A stretch of 12,396 bases of DNA from Opitutia bacterium (GTDB lineage Bacteria; Verrucomicrobiota; Verrucomicrobiae; Opitutales; UBA953). The stretch's first letter is position 1. The number at the start of each line of letters is the position of its first letter. The stretch lies in assembly GCA_947465345.1 (NCBI GenBank), contig CANHZL010000033.1:1-12396 (forward strand), given 5' to 3'. Positions 1 through 8,158 of the stretch are shown piece by piece. The notes under the pieces are model-generated. The model made no database searches, was not told the DNA's origin, and worked only from the letters and a program-made list of their open reading frames with translations. Both the position numbers and the translations under genes were made by a program.

Positions 1-487
1 CCTTGGCCGACTCCTTGGACAGGTAATCCCCGAGCGCGGTACCCAAGGTGTTGGAGATGACGATCGCCGCCCAGTAATAGGCCTCGGTCAGGCGAGTCTG
101 CACGGTGTCGACCGAGAGGGACTCGCCCGAGGCGCGCCAAGCGATGAAGACTCCCGCCAATAAACACAGCAGCAATGCGGAGCCGAGCCCATACCCCAAT
201 CCCTGCGTGCGATCGATCAGGTCGGCCAAGGTCGTGCCGACGGTGCTGGTGGCAAGCACGGCGGCCCAGAAGACAAAGGGGCGGTAGCCGGCACGACCGA
301 CCTGCCAGAGGAGAAGCGCCACGAGGATCGGCGCGAGGATGGCCGTACTCTTGGCGTAGCCCCACATCAGCCCGGCTTCATCCTTGGAGCAAAAATCACC
401 CAAGGTTTCCCCCAAGGTCGTGGCGGTGATTTTCATCACCCAGAAAGCGGCGGTAACCAGGGGAATCTTGCGGCGTAAGTCGTTCAT
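1..487 (-). CDS. COG4705-type multi-pass membrane protein (3' end cut by window edge)
   Basis: Reading the minus strand from the ATG at 487 gives an uninterrupted frame to the window edge (162 codons, no stop), so this is the N-terminal part of a longer gene. The product is strongly hydrophobic, with about four membrane helices visible. It carries the repeated pattern that I associate with the COG4705 'uncharacterized membrane-anchored protein' family: MKITATTLGETLGD near residue 17, STVGTTLADLIDRT near residue 76, and SNTLGTALGDYLSKE near the cut end. These are internal repeats of a TTLG(D/E) motif, usually four per protein, so roughly one third is missing. Function is unknown for the family. 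It is divergent from the Fur-like/suf operon and shares about 150 bp of control region with it. The only in-frame ATG upstream of the conserved part is at 487; the frame closes at a stop near 512-514. A GAGGTG motif sits 20 nt upstream, too far for a normal ribosome site (see the mini-ORF finding). Family membership is fairly sure, function is not. Confidence 0.85.
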   Translation of the reverse strand, partial: MNDLRRKIPLVTAAFWVMKITATTLGETLGDFCSKDEAGLMWGYAKSTAILAPILVALLLWQVGRAGYRPFVFWAAVLATSTVGTTLADLIDRTQGLGYGLGSALLLCLLAGVFIAWRASGESLSVDTVQTRLTEAYYWAAIVISNTLGTALGDYLSKESAK

Positions 488-638
488 TGATGTTTCATAA
501 ATAAATACACCTCAGGGGCTTAAATGTTTCCTGACTTCGGTATCGCGCCGTCCAAAGCCCCATTGGAAGCGTTTTATGGCACCTTTCCGAGGTTCGTTCT
601 TGCAACTCGGTCTCATTCCAACTCTTTCTCCATTTAGA
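488..638. promoter_or_regulatory. Divergent intergenic control region between the COG4705 gene and the Fur-like/suf operon
   Basis: About 150 bp separates the two divergent start codons and must carry both promoters. It is visibly more AT-rich than the flanking genes, especially 488-530. I could not place a convincing -35/-10 pair for either direction. Seen directly are two copies of ATGTTTC (490-496 and 524-530) in the same orientation, 34 bp apart, and on the minus strand a GAGGTG (514-509) that could be a ribosome site. The region ends in the inverted repeat listed separately at the regulator start. Confidence 0.5.
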
Positions 639-649
639 ATGATTCAAAA
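633..649. promoter_or_regulatory. 8-1-8 inverted repeat, candidate Fur/Irr-family operator
   Basis: TTTAGAAT-G-ATTCAAAA is an inverted repeat with 7 of 8 arm positions complementary (position 646 breaks it). The 7-1-7 core has the geometry of PerR/Fur boxes. The left arm TTTAGAA and right arm ATTC.AAA are close to the Irr box (iron control element) of alphaproteobacteria as I recall it. It overlaps the start codon of the Fur-like regulator at 639-641, which is what negative autoregulation would look like. The repeat is seen; binding is inferred. Confidence 0.5.
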
Positions 650-1088
650 CATCTCCGAACATGACCGGGAAAACCTCCAGGAATCGTTAGCCAAGAGCGG
701 CCAGAAAGTGACGCCGCAGCGCGAGGTCGTCTTTTCCGTCCTGCTCGCCAAACGCGACCACCCCACCGTCGATGAAGTGTTCCACCGCGCCCGGGAGACG
801 ATGCCCGGCCTGAGCCTCGCCACGGTCTACAACTGCTTGGAGACCTTCGTGGGCTGCGGGCTGATCCGCCAGGTGAACCACGAACGGGAGTCCACCCGGT
901 ACTGCCCCAACCTCGCCCCCCATGCCCACTTCCGTGACGCCGCCACCGGCCGCGTGCACGACATCGAATTGCCGCCCGAGGTCATCCAAAGCCTTCGCTC
1001 GATCCTCCCGCCTGGCTTCGACCCGGAGGCGATCGAAGTGAGCTTCCATGGCCGCGCCCTCGCCGGCGATGCCCACCCCACCCTCTGA
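639..1088 (+). CDS. Fur-superfamily regulator, Irr-like, heading the suf operon
   Basis: This is a 149-residue metal- or heme-responsive repressor of the Fur superfamily. The N-terminal winged helix shows the family signature GQKVTPQR (21-28) and the recognition helix SLATVYNCLETF (59-70). The dimerization half has RYCP (87-90), HAHF (95-98) and then RDAATGRVHDIEL. Classical Fur/PerR has a CxxC zinc motif at this point; here it is replaced by an ATG triad, as in Irr-type proteins with DTG. No CxxC exists anywhere; the only cysteines are 66, 73 and 89. The gene ends 9 nt before sufC, so it likely controls the suf genes. An in-frame ATG at 576 has a plausible GGAAG six bases upstream. I prefer 639 because the extra 21 residues do not look like the family and family members start about 20 residues before TPQR. 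Superfamily is sure, Irr-like subtype is moderate. Confidence 0.9.
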   Translation: MIQNISEHDRENLQESLAKSGQKVTPQREVVFSVLLAKRDHPTVDEVFHRARETMPGLSLATVYNCLETFVGCGLIRQVNHERESTRYCPNLAPHAHFRDAATGRVHDIELPPEVIQSLRSILPPGFDPEAIEVSFHGRALAGDAHPTL

Positions 1089-1097
1089 CCTGCGCCC

Positions 1098-1856
1098 ATG
1101 CCCGACCAACTTGCCATCCATAACCTGAACGCCTCGATCGGCGACCGTCCGATTCTCAAGGACTTCTGCCTCACCATCCCGAAGGGAGAGGTGCATGCCA
1201 TCATGGGGCCCAACGGCACCGGCAAGAGCACGCTCGCCAAGGTCCTCGCCGGTCATCCCGACTACACCGTGCACTCCGGCTCGGCCTTGCTCGACGGCGA
1301 GGAACTGCTCGGACAGGAGCCCGACGCCATCGCGCGCGCCGGCCTGTTCCTCGCGTTCCAATACCCGAGCGAGATCCCCGGCGTGACCATCGCCAACTTC
1401 ATCCGCGCAGCGGTCGTCGCCCGGCAGGCGAAGGGCGCCCCGTTCGACGCCAAGGCCTACTACGCCGAGCTCTACGCCCAGATGGACGCCTTGAAGATGG
1501 ACCGGAAGTTCACCGCGCGTTTCGTCAACGAGGGCTTCTCGGGCGGCGAGAAGAAGCGGTGCGAGATCCTGCAGCTGATGATGCTCAAACCCCGCTACGC
1601 CGTGCTCGACGAGACGGATTCCGGCCTCGACATCGACGCGCTCCGCATCGTCTCCGAGGGCGTGAACGCCATGCGCGGCCCGGCCACCGGCTTCTGCGTG
1701 ATCACCCACTACCAGCGCCTGCTCGAATACATCGTGCCTGATCGCGTCCACATCATGTGGGACGGTCGTATCGTCCACAGCGGCGGCAAGGAACTCGCCC
1801 TCGAACTCGAAGAAAAGGGTTACGATTGGGTCAAAACCGAACTCGCCTCCGCCTAA
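1098..1856 (+). CDS. sufC: Fe-S cluster assembly ATPase SufC
   Basis: The product is 252 residues, the usual SufC length. SufC is a cytosolic soluble ABC ATPase that binds SufB and SufD and powers the shape change of the SufBCD scaffold during iron-sulfur cluster assembly. All nucleotide-binding motifs are present: Walker [10 protein letters not shown] (37-45), Q-loop FQYPSEIPG (87-95, the SufC-type version), ABC signature FSGGEKKR (147-154), Walker [12 protein letters not shown] (168-178) and the switch histidine in ITHYQRLL (H204). The SufC-specific C-terminus ([22 protein letters not shown]) is intact. There is no transmembrane partner nearby, which fits SufC rather than a transporter. It begins 9 nt after the regulator stop and ends 5 nt before sufB. 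I see no clear Shine-Dalgarno before the ATG. The order C-B-D differs from the B-C-D order common elsewhere. Confidence 0.98.
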   Translation: MPDQLAIHNLNASIGDRPILKDFCLTIPKGEVHAIMGPNGTGKSTLAKVLAGHPDYTVHSGSALLDGEELLGQEPDAIARAGLFLAFQYPSEIPGVTIANFIRAAVVARQAKGAPFDAKAYYAELYAQMDALKMDRKFTARFVNEGFSGGEKKRCEILQLMMLKPRYAVLDETDSGLDIDALRIVSEGVNAMRGPATGFCVITHYQRLLEYIVPDRVHIMWDGRIVHSGGKELALELEEKGYDWVKTELASA

Positions 1857-1861
1857 AACAG

Positions 1862-3289
1862 ATGGCCGAAATCGACGAATCCCAGGCGCAGCGCGAAGCG
1901 ATCGAAGTCGATCGCTCCAAGGGCGACTTCAAATACGAAGAAAACTATACCTTCGACGCCGGCGTGGGCCTCAGCGCCGCGACCGTGGACTATATCGCCA
2001 AGGTCAAGGGCGAGGAGGAATGGATCCGCGAGTTCCGCCAGAAGTCGCTGAAGATCTTCCAGGATCTCCCCATGCCGACGCATTGGGCCACCGCCGACCT
2101 CGAGAACATCAAGTTCGAGGACATCCGCTACTACCTCTCCAAGGGCCAGAAGCCCGTCCGCACATGGGAAGAAGTCCCCGACGACGTGAAGAAGACTTTC
2201 GAACGCCTCGGCATCCCGGAGTCGGAACGCAAGTTCCTGGCCGGCGTCGAAGCCCAATTCGACTCCGAAGCGGTCTACTCCCGCATGAAGGAAGAGCTCG
2301 AGAAGCTCGGCGTCATCTTCTGCGGCCCAACCGAAGGCCTGCGCGACCACCCGGAGATCTTCCGTAAGTGGTTCGGCAAGGTTATCCCCGTCGGCGATAA
2401 TAAGTTCGCCGCGCTCAATTCGGCGGTCTTTTCCGGCGGCTCGTTTATCTACATTCCTAAGGGCGTGAAGGTGGCCCAGCCCCTACAGGCTTACTTCCGT
2501 ATCAACGCCGAGAACTTCGGCCAGTTCGAGCGCACGCTCATCATCGCTGACGAAGGTTCCGAAGTCACCTACATGGAAGGCTGCACGGCCCCCAAGTTCG
2601 AGACGGCCACCCTGCACTCCGCCGTCGTCGAGCTCGTCGCCCTCAAGGGCGCGAAGATCCAGTACATCACCGTCCAAAACTGGTCCGCCAACGTCTTCAA
2701 CCTCGTGACGAAGCGCGGCGTGGCCGAAGAGGACGCCGAGGTGCGCTGGATTGACTGCAACATCGGTTCCCGCCTGACGATGAAGTACCCTGGCGTGGTT
2801 CTGCGCGGTAAGCGCGCCCGCGGCGAGGTGCTCTCGATCGCCTTGGCCAACGACGGCCAGCACCAGGACACCGGTGCCAAGATGATTCACGCGGCCGATG
2901 ACACGACCTCGAACATCATCGCGAAGTCCATCTCCGTCGGCGAAGGCCGTTCGACCTACCGCGGCCTAGTCCATATCCCCAAGACCCTCTCGAATTGCCG
3001 TAATAACACCGAGTGCGACGCCTTGCTCATCAACGAGCATAGCCGCACCGACACCTATCCCGCGATCTCCGTGCGCGGCCGCAAGAACTCCGTCCAACAC
3101 GAGGCCAGCGTCTCGAAGGTCTCATCCGAGCAGATCTTCTACATGATGCAGCGCGGCCTTTCCGAAGGCGAAGCGATGTCCCTCGCCGTGAACGGCTTCG
3201 TGAACGACCTCGTGAAGGAATTCCCGATGGAGTACTCCGTCGAGCTGAAGCGTCTCATCGAACTGCAGATGGAAGGATCTGTCGGATGA
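1862..3289 (+). CDS. sufB: Fe-S cluster scaffold protein SufB
   Basis: The product is 475 residues and matches SufB throughout. SufB is the scaffold subunit of SufBC2D on which the cluster is built. Residues known to matter in E. coli SufB can be placed by alignment from memory: C241 in YMEGCTAP corresponds to C254 (sulfur entry), C385 in NTECDALLI to C405, and H413-E414 in VQHEAS to the H433-E434 region near the nascent cluster. Other hallmarks are VQNW (271-274), DTGAKMIH (336-343), YRGLV (366-370), RGLSEGEA (431-438) and the C-terminal EGSVG. The start at 1862 is 5 nt after sufC. An upstream in-frame start at 1757 would overlap sufC and add an arginine-rich stretch foreign to the family, so it is rejected. 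The last four bases overlap the sufD start (ATGA). Confidence 0.98.
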   Translation: MAEIDESQAQREAIEVDRSKGDFKYEENYTFDAGVGLSAATVDYIAKVKGEEEWIREFRQKSLKIFQDLPMPTHWATADLENIKFEDIRYYLSKGQKPVRTWEEVPDDVKKTFERLGIPESERKFLAGVEAQFDSEAVYSRMKEELEKLGVIFCGPTEGLRDHPEIFRKWFGKVIPVGDNKFAALNSAVFSGGSFIYIPKGVKVAQPLQAYFRINAENFGQFERTLIIADEGSEVTYMEGCTAPKFETATLHSAVVELVALKGAKIQYITVQNWSANVFNLVTKRGVAEEDAEVRWIDCNIGSRLTMKYPGVVLRGKRARGEVLSIALANDGQHQDTGAKMIHAADDTTSNIIAKSISVGEGRSTYRGLVHIPKTLSNCRNNTECDALLINEHSRTDTYPAISVRGRKNSVQHEASVSKVSSEQIFYMMQRGLSEGEAMSLAVNGFVNDLVKEFPMEYSVELKRLIELQMEGSVG

Positions 3290-4611
3290 GCGTCGTCGCC
3301 TCCGCTCCCACCGGCGTCCTCGACGTCGGCCTGCAGTCCGCCGAAACCACCCAGTTCCGGGCGCAGGACTGGTTCGCCGTCCTCCGCCAGCAAGGCTGGC
3401 ACACCTTCCAGTCGCTGCCGATGCCCACGCGCGACAACGAGAAGTGGCGCTTCTCCGACGCACGCACGCTCTCGCTCGACGGCTACGCCCCCGCTGCCGC
3501 CCCGACGCCCGCCCAAGCGGCCGACCTCATCGCACGTTCGCGTCTGATCAGCGACGCCGCCGGCCTCATCGTCCATGTCGACGGCCATTGCGTGCTGAAG
3601 CCGACGCTCTCCGCCGAGCTCGTCGCCCAAGGTGTCGTCTTCGAATCCCTCGAGGACGCCGTCCGCACCCGCCCCGCCGTCCTTCAGGAACACCTTCTGA
3701 AGCACCCCGTATTGCTCGGCGGAGACAAGTTTGCCGCCCTCCATCGTGCTTGGCTCCGCGCCGGCTACGTCCTCCACATCCCCAAGGGAGTCGAAGTGAA
3801 GCAACCCTTCGTCTCGGTCACTTGGACGCTCACCGACGGTGTCGCGGTCTTCCCGCATGCGCTCATCATTGCCGGCGAACGCGCCACAGCCGACATCCAC
3901 GACTTTCACCTCTCTGCCAAAGCCGATCAGCGTGCCCTCGCCATCTCTGCCGCCGATATCCATGCCGGCACGGGCTCCCAGGTTCGCCGCCTCGCCGTGC
4001 AGGCCTGGGGTTCCGCCACGCAGTCCTTCCAGATCGAAAATACCTGTGGTGGTCGCGACGCACTCATCAGCTCCGTCAACGCCGCCGCTGGCTCCCGTCG
4101 CGCGCGCCTCGAGAACTGCGTGCGCATCGACGGCCCTGGCGCTGACGTCCGCCTGTATGGCATCTCCGTCGCCACGGGCGAACAGGAGTTCGACCAGCGC
4201 ACGCTACAGATCCACGCCGCGGGCCACGCGAAGTCCGACCTGCTCTTCAAGAACGCCCTGCTCGGCAAAGCGCGCACGATTTTCTCTGGCCTGATCAAGG
4301 TGGCGCCGGATGCCCAGCGCACGGACGCCTTCCAGACCAACCGTAATCTCTTACTCTCCCCAGATGCCGAGGCAGACTCACTGCCTGGCCTCGAAATCGA
4401 AGCCAACGACGTGAAGTGCTCGCACGGCGCGACGACCGGCCAGATTGACCCTGCCGAGCTCTTCTACCTGCGCGCCCGCGGCATCCCGCTCGCCGTCGCC
4501 CAAGAACTCCTTGCGCAAGGCTTCCTCGAGGAAATCCTCGCCAAGGTCGGCCACGAAGAAGCCGCCGCCGCGGTGCGCGAAATGCTCCGCCTCAAATTCC
4601 ACCAAGCCTGA
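3286..4611 (+). CDS. sufD: Fe-S cluster assembly protein SufD
   Basis: The product is 441 residues, the normal length for SufD, the partner of SufB in the SufBC2D scaffold. It shows the SufB/SufD beta-helix core and the conserved C-terminal block [11 protein letters not shown] (378-388) followed by [11 protein letters not shown]380 corresponds to E. coli SufD H360, implicated with SufB C405 in cluster formation. The N-terminal helical part has [15 protein letters not shown] (44-58), the typical SufD entry motif. The start overlaps the sufB stop by 4 nt (ATGA). An AAGGA inside the sufB end lies 8 nt upstream, one of the few recognizable ribosome sites in this window. Translational coupling with sufB is likely, which suits a heterodimer. 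Only 2 nt separate it from sufT. Confidence 0.96.
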   Translation: MSVVASAPTGVLDVGLQSAETTQFRAQDWFAVLRQQGWHTFQSLPMPTRDNEKWRFSDARTLSLDGYAPAAAPTPAQAADLIARSRLISDAAGLIVHVDGHCVLKPTLSAELVAQGVVFESLEDAVRTRPAVLQEHLLKHPVLLGGDKFAALHRAWLRAGYVLHIPKGVEVKQPFVSVTWTLTDGVAVFPHALIIAGERATADIHDFHLSAKADQRALAISAADIHAGTGSQVRRLAVQAWGSATQSFQIENTCGGRDALISSVNAAAGSRRARLENCVRIDGPGADVRLYGISVATGEQEFDQRTLQIHAAGHAKSDLLFKNALLGKARTIFSGLIKVAPDAQRTDAFQTNRNLLLSPDAEADSLPGLEIEANDVKCSHGATTGQIDPAELFYLRARGIPLAVAQELLAQGFLEEILAKVGHEEAAAAVREMLRLKFHQA

Positions 4612-4613
4612 AC

Positions 4614-5240
<627 letters not shown>

Positions 5241-5258
5241 GCCAAGATAGCCCCCTAA

Positions 5259-5290
5259 GACGTCCGCCTTTCGGCGGACGTTCTATTTTA
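5259..5290 (+). terminator. Intrinsic terminator of the suf operon
   Basis: A perfect 9-bp stem, ACGTCCGCC (5260-5268) with GGCGGACGT (5273-5281), closes a TTTC tetraloop and is followed by the T-rich run TTCTATTTTA. It lies 19 nt after the sufT stop, so the operon is expected to end here. Confidence 0.92.
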
Positions 5291-5402
5291 GCATTTCAAC
5301 TACCTCTACCCCTACCCCTGCCCCTACTCTCTCCCCACTTGCCCTCCCTCATTTTTTCCTAACCCTGCGGGAACCCCACCCACTCCCCAAGGTCACCCTA
5401 TT
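5291..5402. other. Pyrimidine-rich intergenic leader ahead of the quinoprotein gene
   Basis: After the suf terminator, 112 bp lead to the next start codon. Nearly all of it is C/T-rich on the plus strand, including the hexamer tract and several CCC/CCCC runs up to about 5388. A weak ribosome site AAGG (5389-5392) lies 10 nt before the ATG. No convincing sigma70 promoter could be placed, and there is no coding sequence in it. Confidence 0.5.
5300..5329 (+). repeat. Hexanucleotide tandem tract (CTACCC-type, five units)
   Basis: Five consecutive 6-base units can be read: CTACCT, CTACCC, CTACCC, CTGCCC, CTACTC. The complementary strand therefore carries regularly spaced G-runs (GGGGCAGGGGTAGGGG). 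More C-runs follow in the next 30 bases. It sits between the suf terminator and the start of the quinoprotein gene. Confidence 0.75.
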
Positions 5403-8087
5403 ATGGCTCCTACCCCTATCCGCCTCCTTTCCCTCCTTGGCGCCGCCCTACTGGCCGCCCTACCCGCCGCCCATGCCGCCGACGCCCTACCGGAGGACGT
5501 ACGCTTCCAGACCGAGACGCTCCTCACCGGACTCCCGCAGCCGATGCACCTCGAGTTCGGGCCTGACGGCCGCATCTGGTTCAACGAGTATCTAGGCGCA
5601 CTGAAGATTTACGACCCGAAGACGAAGCGCGTCACGCTCGTGGCCGAGATGGAAATCTTCAAGGCCCAGGAGAACGGCTTCCTCGCCTTCGCGCTCGACC
5701 CGAAGTTCGCCCAGAACGGCTGGATCTACCTCATCTACTCCCCGGTCGGCTTCGAAGGCCAATATCTCTCCCGCTTCGACGTGAAGGATGACAAGCTCGT
5801 CGCCGGCAGCGAGAAGGTCATCCTGAAGTACGAAGAGCAACGCCTGCAGTGCTGCCACCACGGGTCCTCGCTCCGGTTCGGACCGGACGGTTGCCTGTAT
5901 TTCTCGACCGGCGACAACACGAGCCCCTTCGGCGACAGCAAGGGCTACGGTCCGCTCGACCAGCGCCCGGGCAAGGAGCCCTGGGATGGCCAGCGCACTT
6001 CCGCCAACACCAACACGCTCGTCGGCAAGGTGAACCGCATCCGCGTCAACGCCGACGCAACGTATAGCATCCCCGAGGGTAACCTCTTCAAACCCGGCAC
6101 GCCCAAGACTCGCCCGGAGATCTTCGCGATGGGCACGCGCAATCCTTGGCGCATGAACATCGACCCGAAGACGGGCTACGTCTACTGGGGCGAAGTAGGA
6201 CCGGACGCCCGGAACGACGGACCCCGCGGCTCGCGCGGTTACGACGAAATCAACCAGGCCAAGAAGGCCGGTAACTTCGGCTACCCTCTCTTCGTCGGCA
6301 ATAACTCCCCCTACGCCGAATACGATTACGCGACAGATACCATCGGCAAACTCTTCGACCCAAAGGCACCCCTGAACAAGAGCCGCAATAACACCGGCCT
6401 CCTTGAGCTTCCGCCCGCCGTGCCGGCCTTCATCTATTGGCCCTACGCCGTTTCGGAACAGTGGCCTGAGCTCGGCGAAGGCGGACGCACCGCCTGCGCG
6501 GGCCCGGTCTTTTACTGGCAAGAGTCTTTTGAGAAAACCAATGGCTTCCCAAAGCACTTCGATCGCTCCCTGCTCTTCTGGGACTGGCAACGTCCGTTCA
6601 TCAAGTGGGCACGCCTCGACGCCAACTCCGACCTCAAGGGCCTGGAAGCCTTCGCGCCCACGACCTTCGTGACGGCCAACACCGACGAGCAGCGCAAGAA
6701 GCAGCAAGCCCTCATCGACAACGGCGCGACAATCCTCCGCCGCCCGGTCGATGCGGCCTTCGGCCCCGACGGTTGCCTCTACCTCCTGGACTACGGCGAG
6801 ACCTGGGGCGTCAACGCCGACTCCGCGCTACTGAAGATTTCCTACGTGCGCGGCAACCTGCAGCCGATCGCCAAGCTCGCCATCTCCACCCCGGCTGGCC
6901 CGGCTCCGCTGAAGACCACGCTGTCCGCCAAGGGCTCGCGCGATCTCGATGGCGGCAAGCTCAGCTATTCCTGGAAGCTACAGCCTGGCGACAAGAAGCT
7001 CGGCGAGGGGGAAGAGCTTCCCATCGCACTCGAGACCGCCGGTAACTTCAGCATCGAACTCACCGTGAGCGACGGACAGGGCGGCTCCGCCACACGCTCC
7101 ATGCCCATCATCGTCGGTAACACCGCCCCGGTCGTGCACTTTGCCTCGCCGCAGAGCGGCGACTTCTTCACTCCCGGCAAGCCGCTCAGCTATAAGGTGA
7201 CCGTGCAGGATGCCGAGGACGGGTCCTCCGACGCTAAGGCCGCCGAATTCGGTGCCCGCACGCTGGTGACTTCCGCGTTCCTCCCCGCGGACGGAAAGGC
7301 CGTCGCCGTCGATCCGGGTCTCGCGCTGATGCGCCAGAGCGACTGCTTCAACTGCCATGCGATGGAGACCCCGCTGGTCGGCCCTCCCTTCGTGGCCATC
7401 GCCGACAAATACCGCAAGCAGGCCGGCGCCGACGATCTCTTGAACAAGAAGGTGCGGCTCGGCGGCAGTGGCGTCTGGGGCCAGGTCCCAATGCTCGCCC
7501 ACCCGCAGCACACCGAGGACGAAGTCACCATCATGCTCCGCTGGATGCTGGCGCTCGAGAAGGGCAAAGGCGGCCCGACACTCACCCGCGGACTCGAAGG
7601 CCAGCTGACCGCACCCAAGGACAACAAGCCCGGCACCTTATTGCTCGAAGCCATCTTCACCGACGTCGGGGCCGGTGTCGCCGGTCCGCTCTCGGGTAAG
7701 GCCGCCGTCTCCCTTCGCCACCGCCGCCTCGAAGCCGAGTCGGGCGAGATCACCAACGCCAAGAACACTGGCAAGGCCATCGGCTCCACGAATCACGGCA
7801 CCACGATCAAGTTCGCCAACCTGAACCTCGCCGACACCAAGAATGTGAAGGTCAACGCCTCCGCTGGCGGCACCAAAGGTAGCCAGATTGAGGTCCGCCT
7901 TGATTCGGCCACCGGACCGATTGTCGCTACCGTCGACATCAACTACTCGGGCGACTGGAATAAGTTCGTCGAGAGCAAGGCCAAGCTGACCCCGACGCCC
8001 GGGCGCCATGACGTGTACCTCGTCCTGACCAACCCTAAGAAGGGCGGCGGACTGATGAACGTGGACTGGGTGGAATTCGGCCAATAA
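5403..8087 (+). CDS. Secreted PQQ-type sugar dehydrogenase-like protein with PKD, cytochrome c and CBM6-like domains
   Basis: This is an 894-residue multidomain periplasmic or surface protein. Residues 1-25 form a clean signal peptide ending AHA. Residues about 32-482 form a beta-propeller of the soluble glucose/aldose dehydrogenase family, with repeated FGPDG.(I/L)(W/Y)F blade motifs (52-60, 159-167, 453-461), FAMGTRNPWR (241-250) and GNFGYPL (290-296). H152 in CCHHGSSL is the probable catalytic base. A PKD-like domain follows (about 488-572; GSRDLDGG, SYSW, ELTVSDG). A class I cytochrome c domain comes next (about 633-720), with heme site CFNCH (648-652) and likely axial M697 in WGQVPM, as in cytochrome c551. 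A C-terminal CBM6-like beta-sandwich (about 774-893) ends in VDWVEF. The likely role is sugar or sugar-derivative oxidation with intramolecular electron passage to heme c. PQQ use and substrate are inferred. It ends at its own terminator. Confidence 0.9.
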   Translation: MAPTPIRLLSLLGAALLAALPAAHAADALPEDVRFQTETLLTGLPQPMHLEFGPDGRIWFNEYLGALKIYDPKTKRVTLVAEMEIFKAQENGFLAFALDPKFAQNGWIYLIYSPVGFEGQYLSRFDVKDDKLVAGSEKVILKYEEQRLQCCHHGSSLRFGPDGCLYFSTGDNTSPFGDSKGYGPLDQRPGKEPWDGQRTSANTNTLVGKVNRIRVNADATYSIPEGNLFKPGTPKTRPEIFAMGTRNPWRMNIDPKTGYVYWGEVGPDARNDGPRGSRGYDEINQAKKAGNFGYPLFVGNNSPYAEYDYATDTIGKLFDPKAPLNKSRNNTGLLELPPAVPAFIYWPYAVSEQWPELGEGGRTACAGPVFYWQESFEKTNGFPKHFDRSLLFWDWQRPFIKWARLDANSDLKGLEAFAPTTFVTANTDEQRKKQQALIDNGATILRRPVDAAFGPDGCLYLLDYGETWGVNADSALLKISYVRGNLQPIAKLAISTPAGPAPLKTTLSAKGSRDLDGGKLSYSWKLQPGDKKLGEGEELPIALETAGNFSIELTVSDGQGGSATRSMPIIVGNTAPVVHFASPQSGDFFTPGKPLSYKVTVQDAEDGSSDAKAAEFGARTLVTSAFLPADGKAVAVDPGLALMRQSDCFNCHAMETPLVGPPFVAIADKYRKQAGADDLLNKKVRLGGSGVWGQVPMLAHPQHTEDEVTIMLRWMLALEKGKGGPTLTRGLEGQLTAPKDNKPGTLLLEAIFTDVGAGVAGPLSGKAAVSLRHRRLEAESGEITNAKNTGKAIGSTNHGTTIKFANLNLADTKNVKVNASAGGTKGSQIEVRLDSATGPIVATVDINYSGDWNKFVESKAKLTPTPGRHDVYLVLTNPKKGGGLMNVDWVEFGQ

Positions 8088-8113
8088 GTCCCTGTAAATC
8101 GCTTTGCCTCACG

Positions 8114-8149
8114 AAAGGGGAAGGACCAGATTGTCCTTCCCCTTTTTAT
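8114..8149 (+). terminator. Intrinsic terminator after the quinoprotein gene
   Basis: A perfect 13-bp stem, AAAGGGGAAGGAC (8114-8126) with GTCCTTCCCCTTT (8133-8145), closes a 6-nt loop CAGATT and is followed by the T-run TTTTTATTT. It begins 26 nt after the upstream stop codon and ends only 13 nt before the hflX start codon. Confidence 0.93.
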
Positions 8150-8158
8150 TTCCGCCAC

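Noticed and set aside
105..429. Two plus-strand frames near the left edge
   Set aside because: They lie opposite the COG4705 membrane protein, whose minus-strand translation has clear family motifs; the plus-strand products are Arg/Ser/Pro-rich shadows.
576..638. Upstream ATG at 576 as the start of the Fur-like regulator
   Set aside because: GGAAG precedes it at a fair distance, but the added 21 residues look unlike the family N-terminus, and the candidate operator would lie inside the gene. ATG 639 is preferred, though not proven.
687..1778. Long minus-strand open frame (363 codons) across the regulator and sufC
   Set aside because: It is antisense to two genes with unmistakable motifs; open antisense frames are expected at this GC content and its translation resembles no protein family I know.
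1757..1861. Extended SufB start inside sufC
   Set aside because: It would overlap sufC by 100 bp and add an arginine-rich stretch that is simply sufC read in another frame; the family N-terminus begins at 1862.
3139..3963. Minus-strand frame of 274 codons across sufB/sufD
   Set aside because: Antisense shadow of two well-conserved suf genes.
5241..5402. Riboswitch or small RNA in the gap after sufT
   Set aside because: Apart from the terminator, the sequence is low-complexity pyrimidine with no paired architecture matching a known riboswitch.
5592..6707. Long minus-strand open frame (371 codons) under the quinoprotein gene
   Set aside because: Same reason: the plus strand has a signal peptide and continuous family motifs, and the antisense product is low-complexity Val/Gly/Glu-rich.
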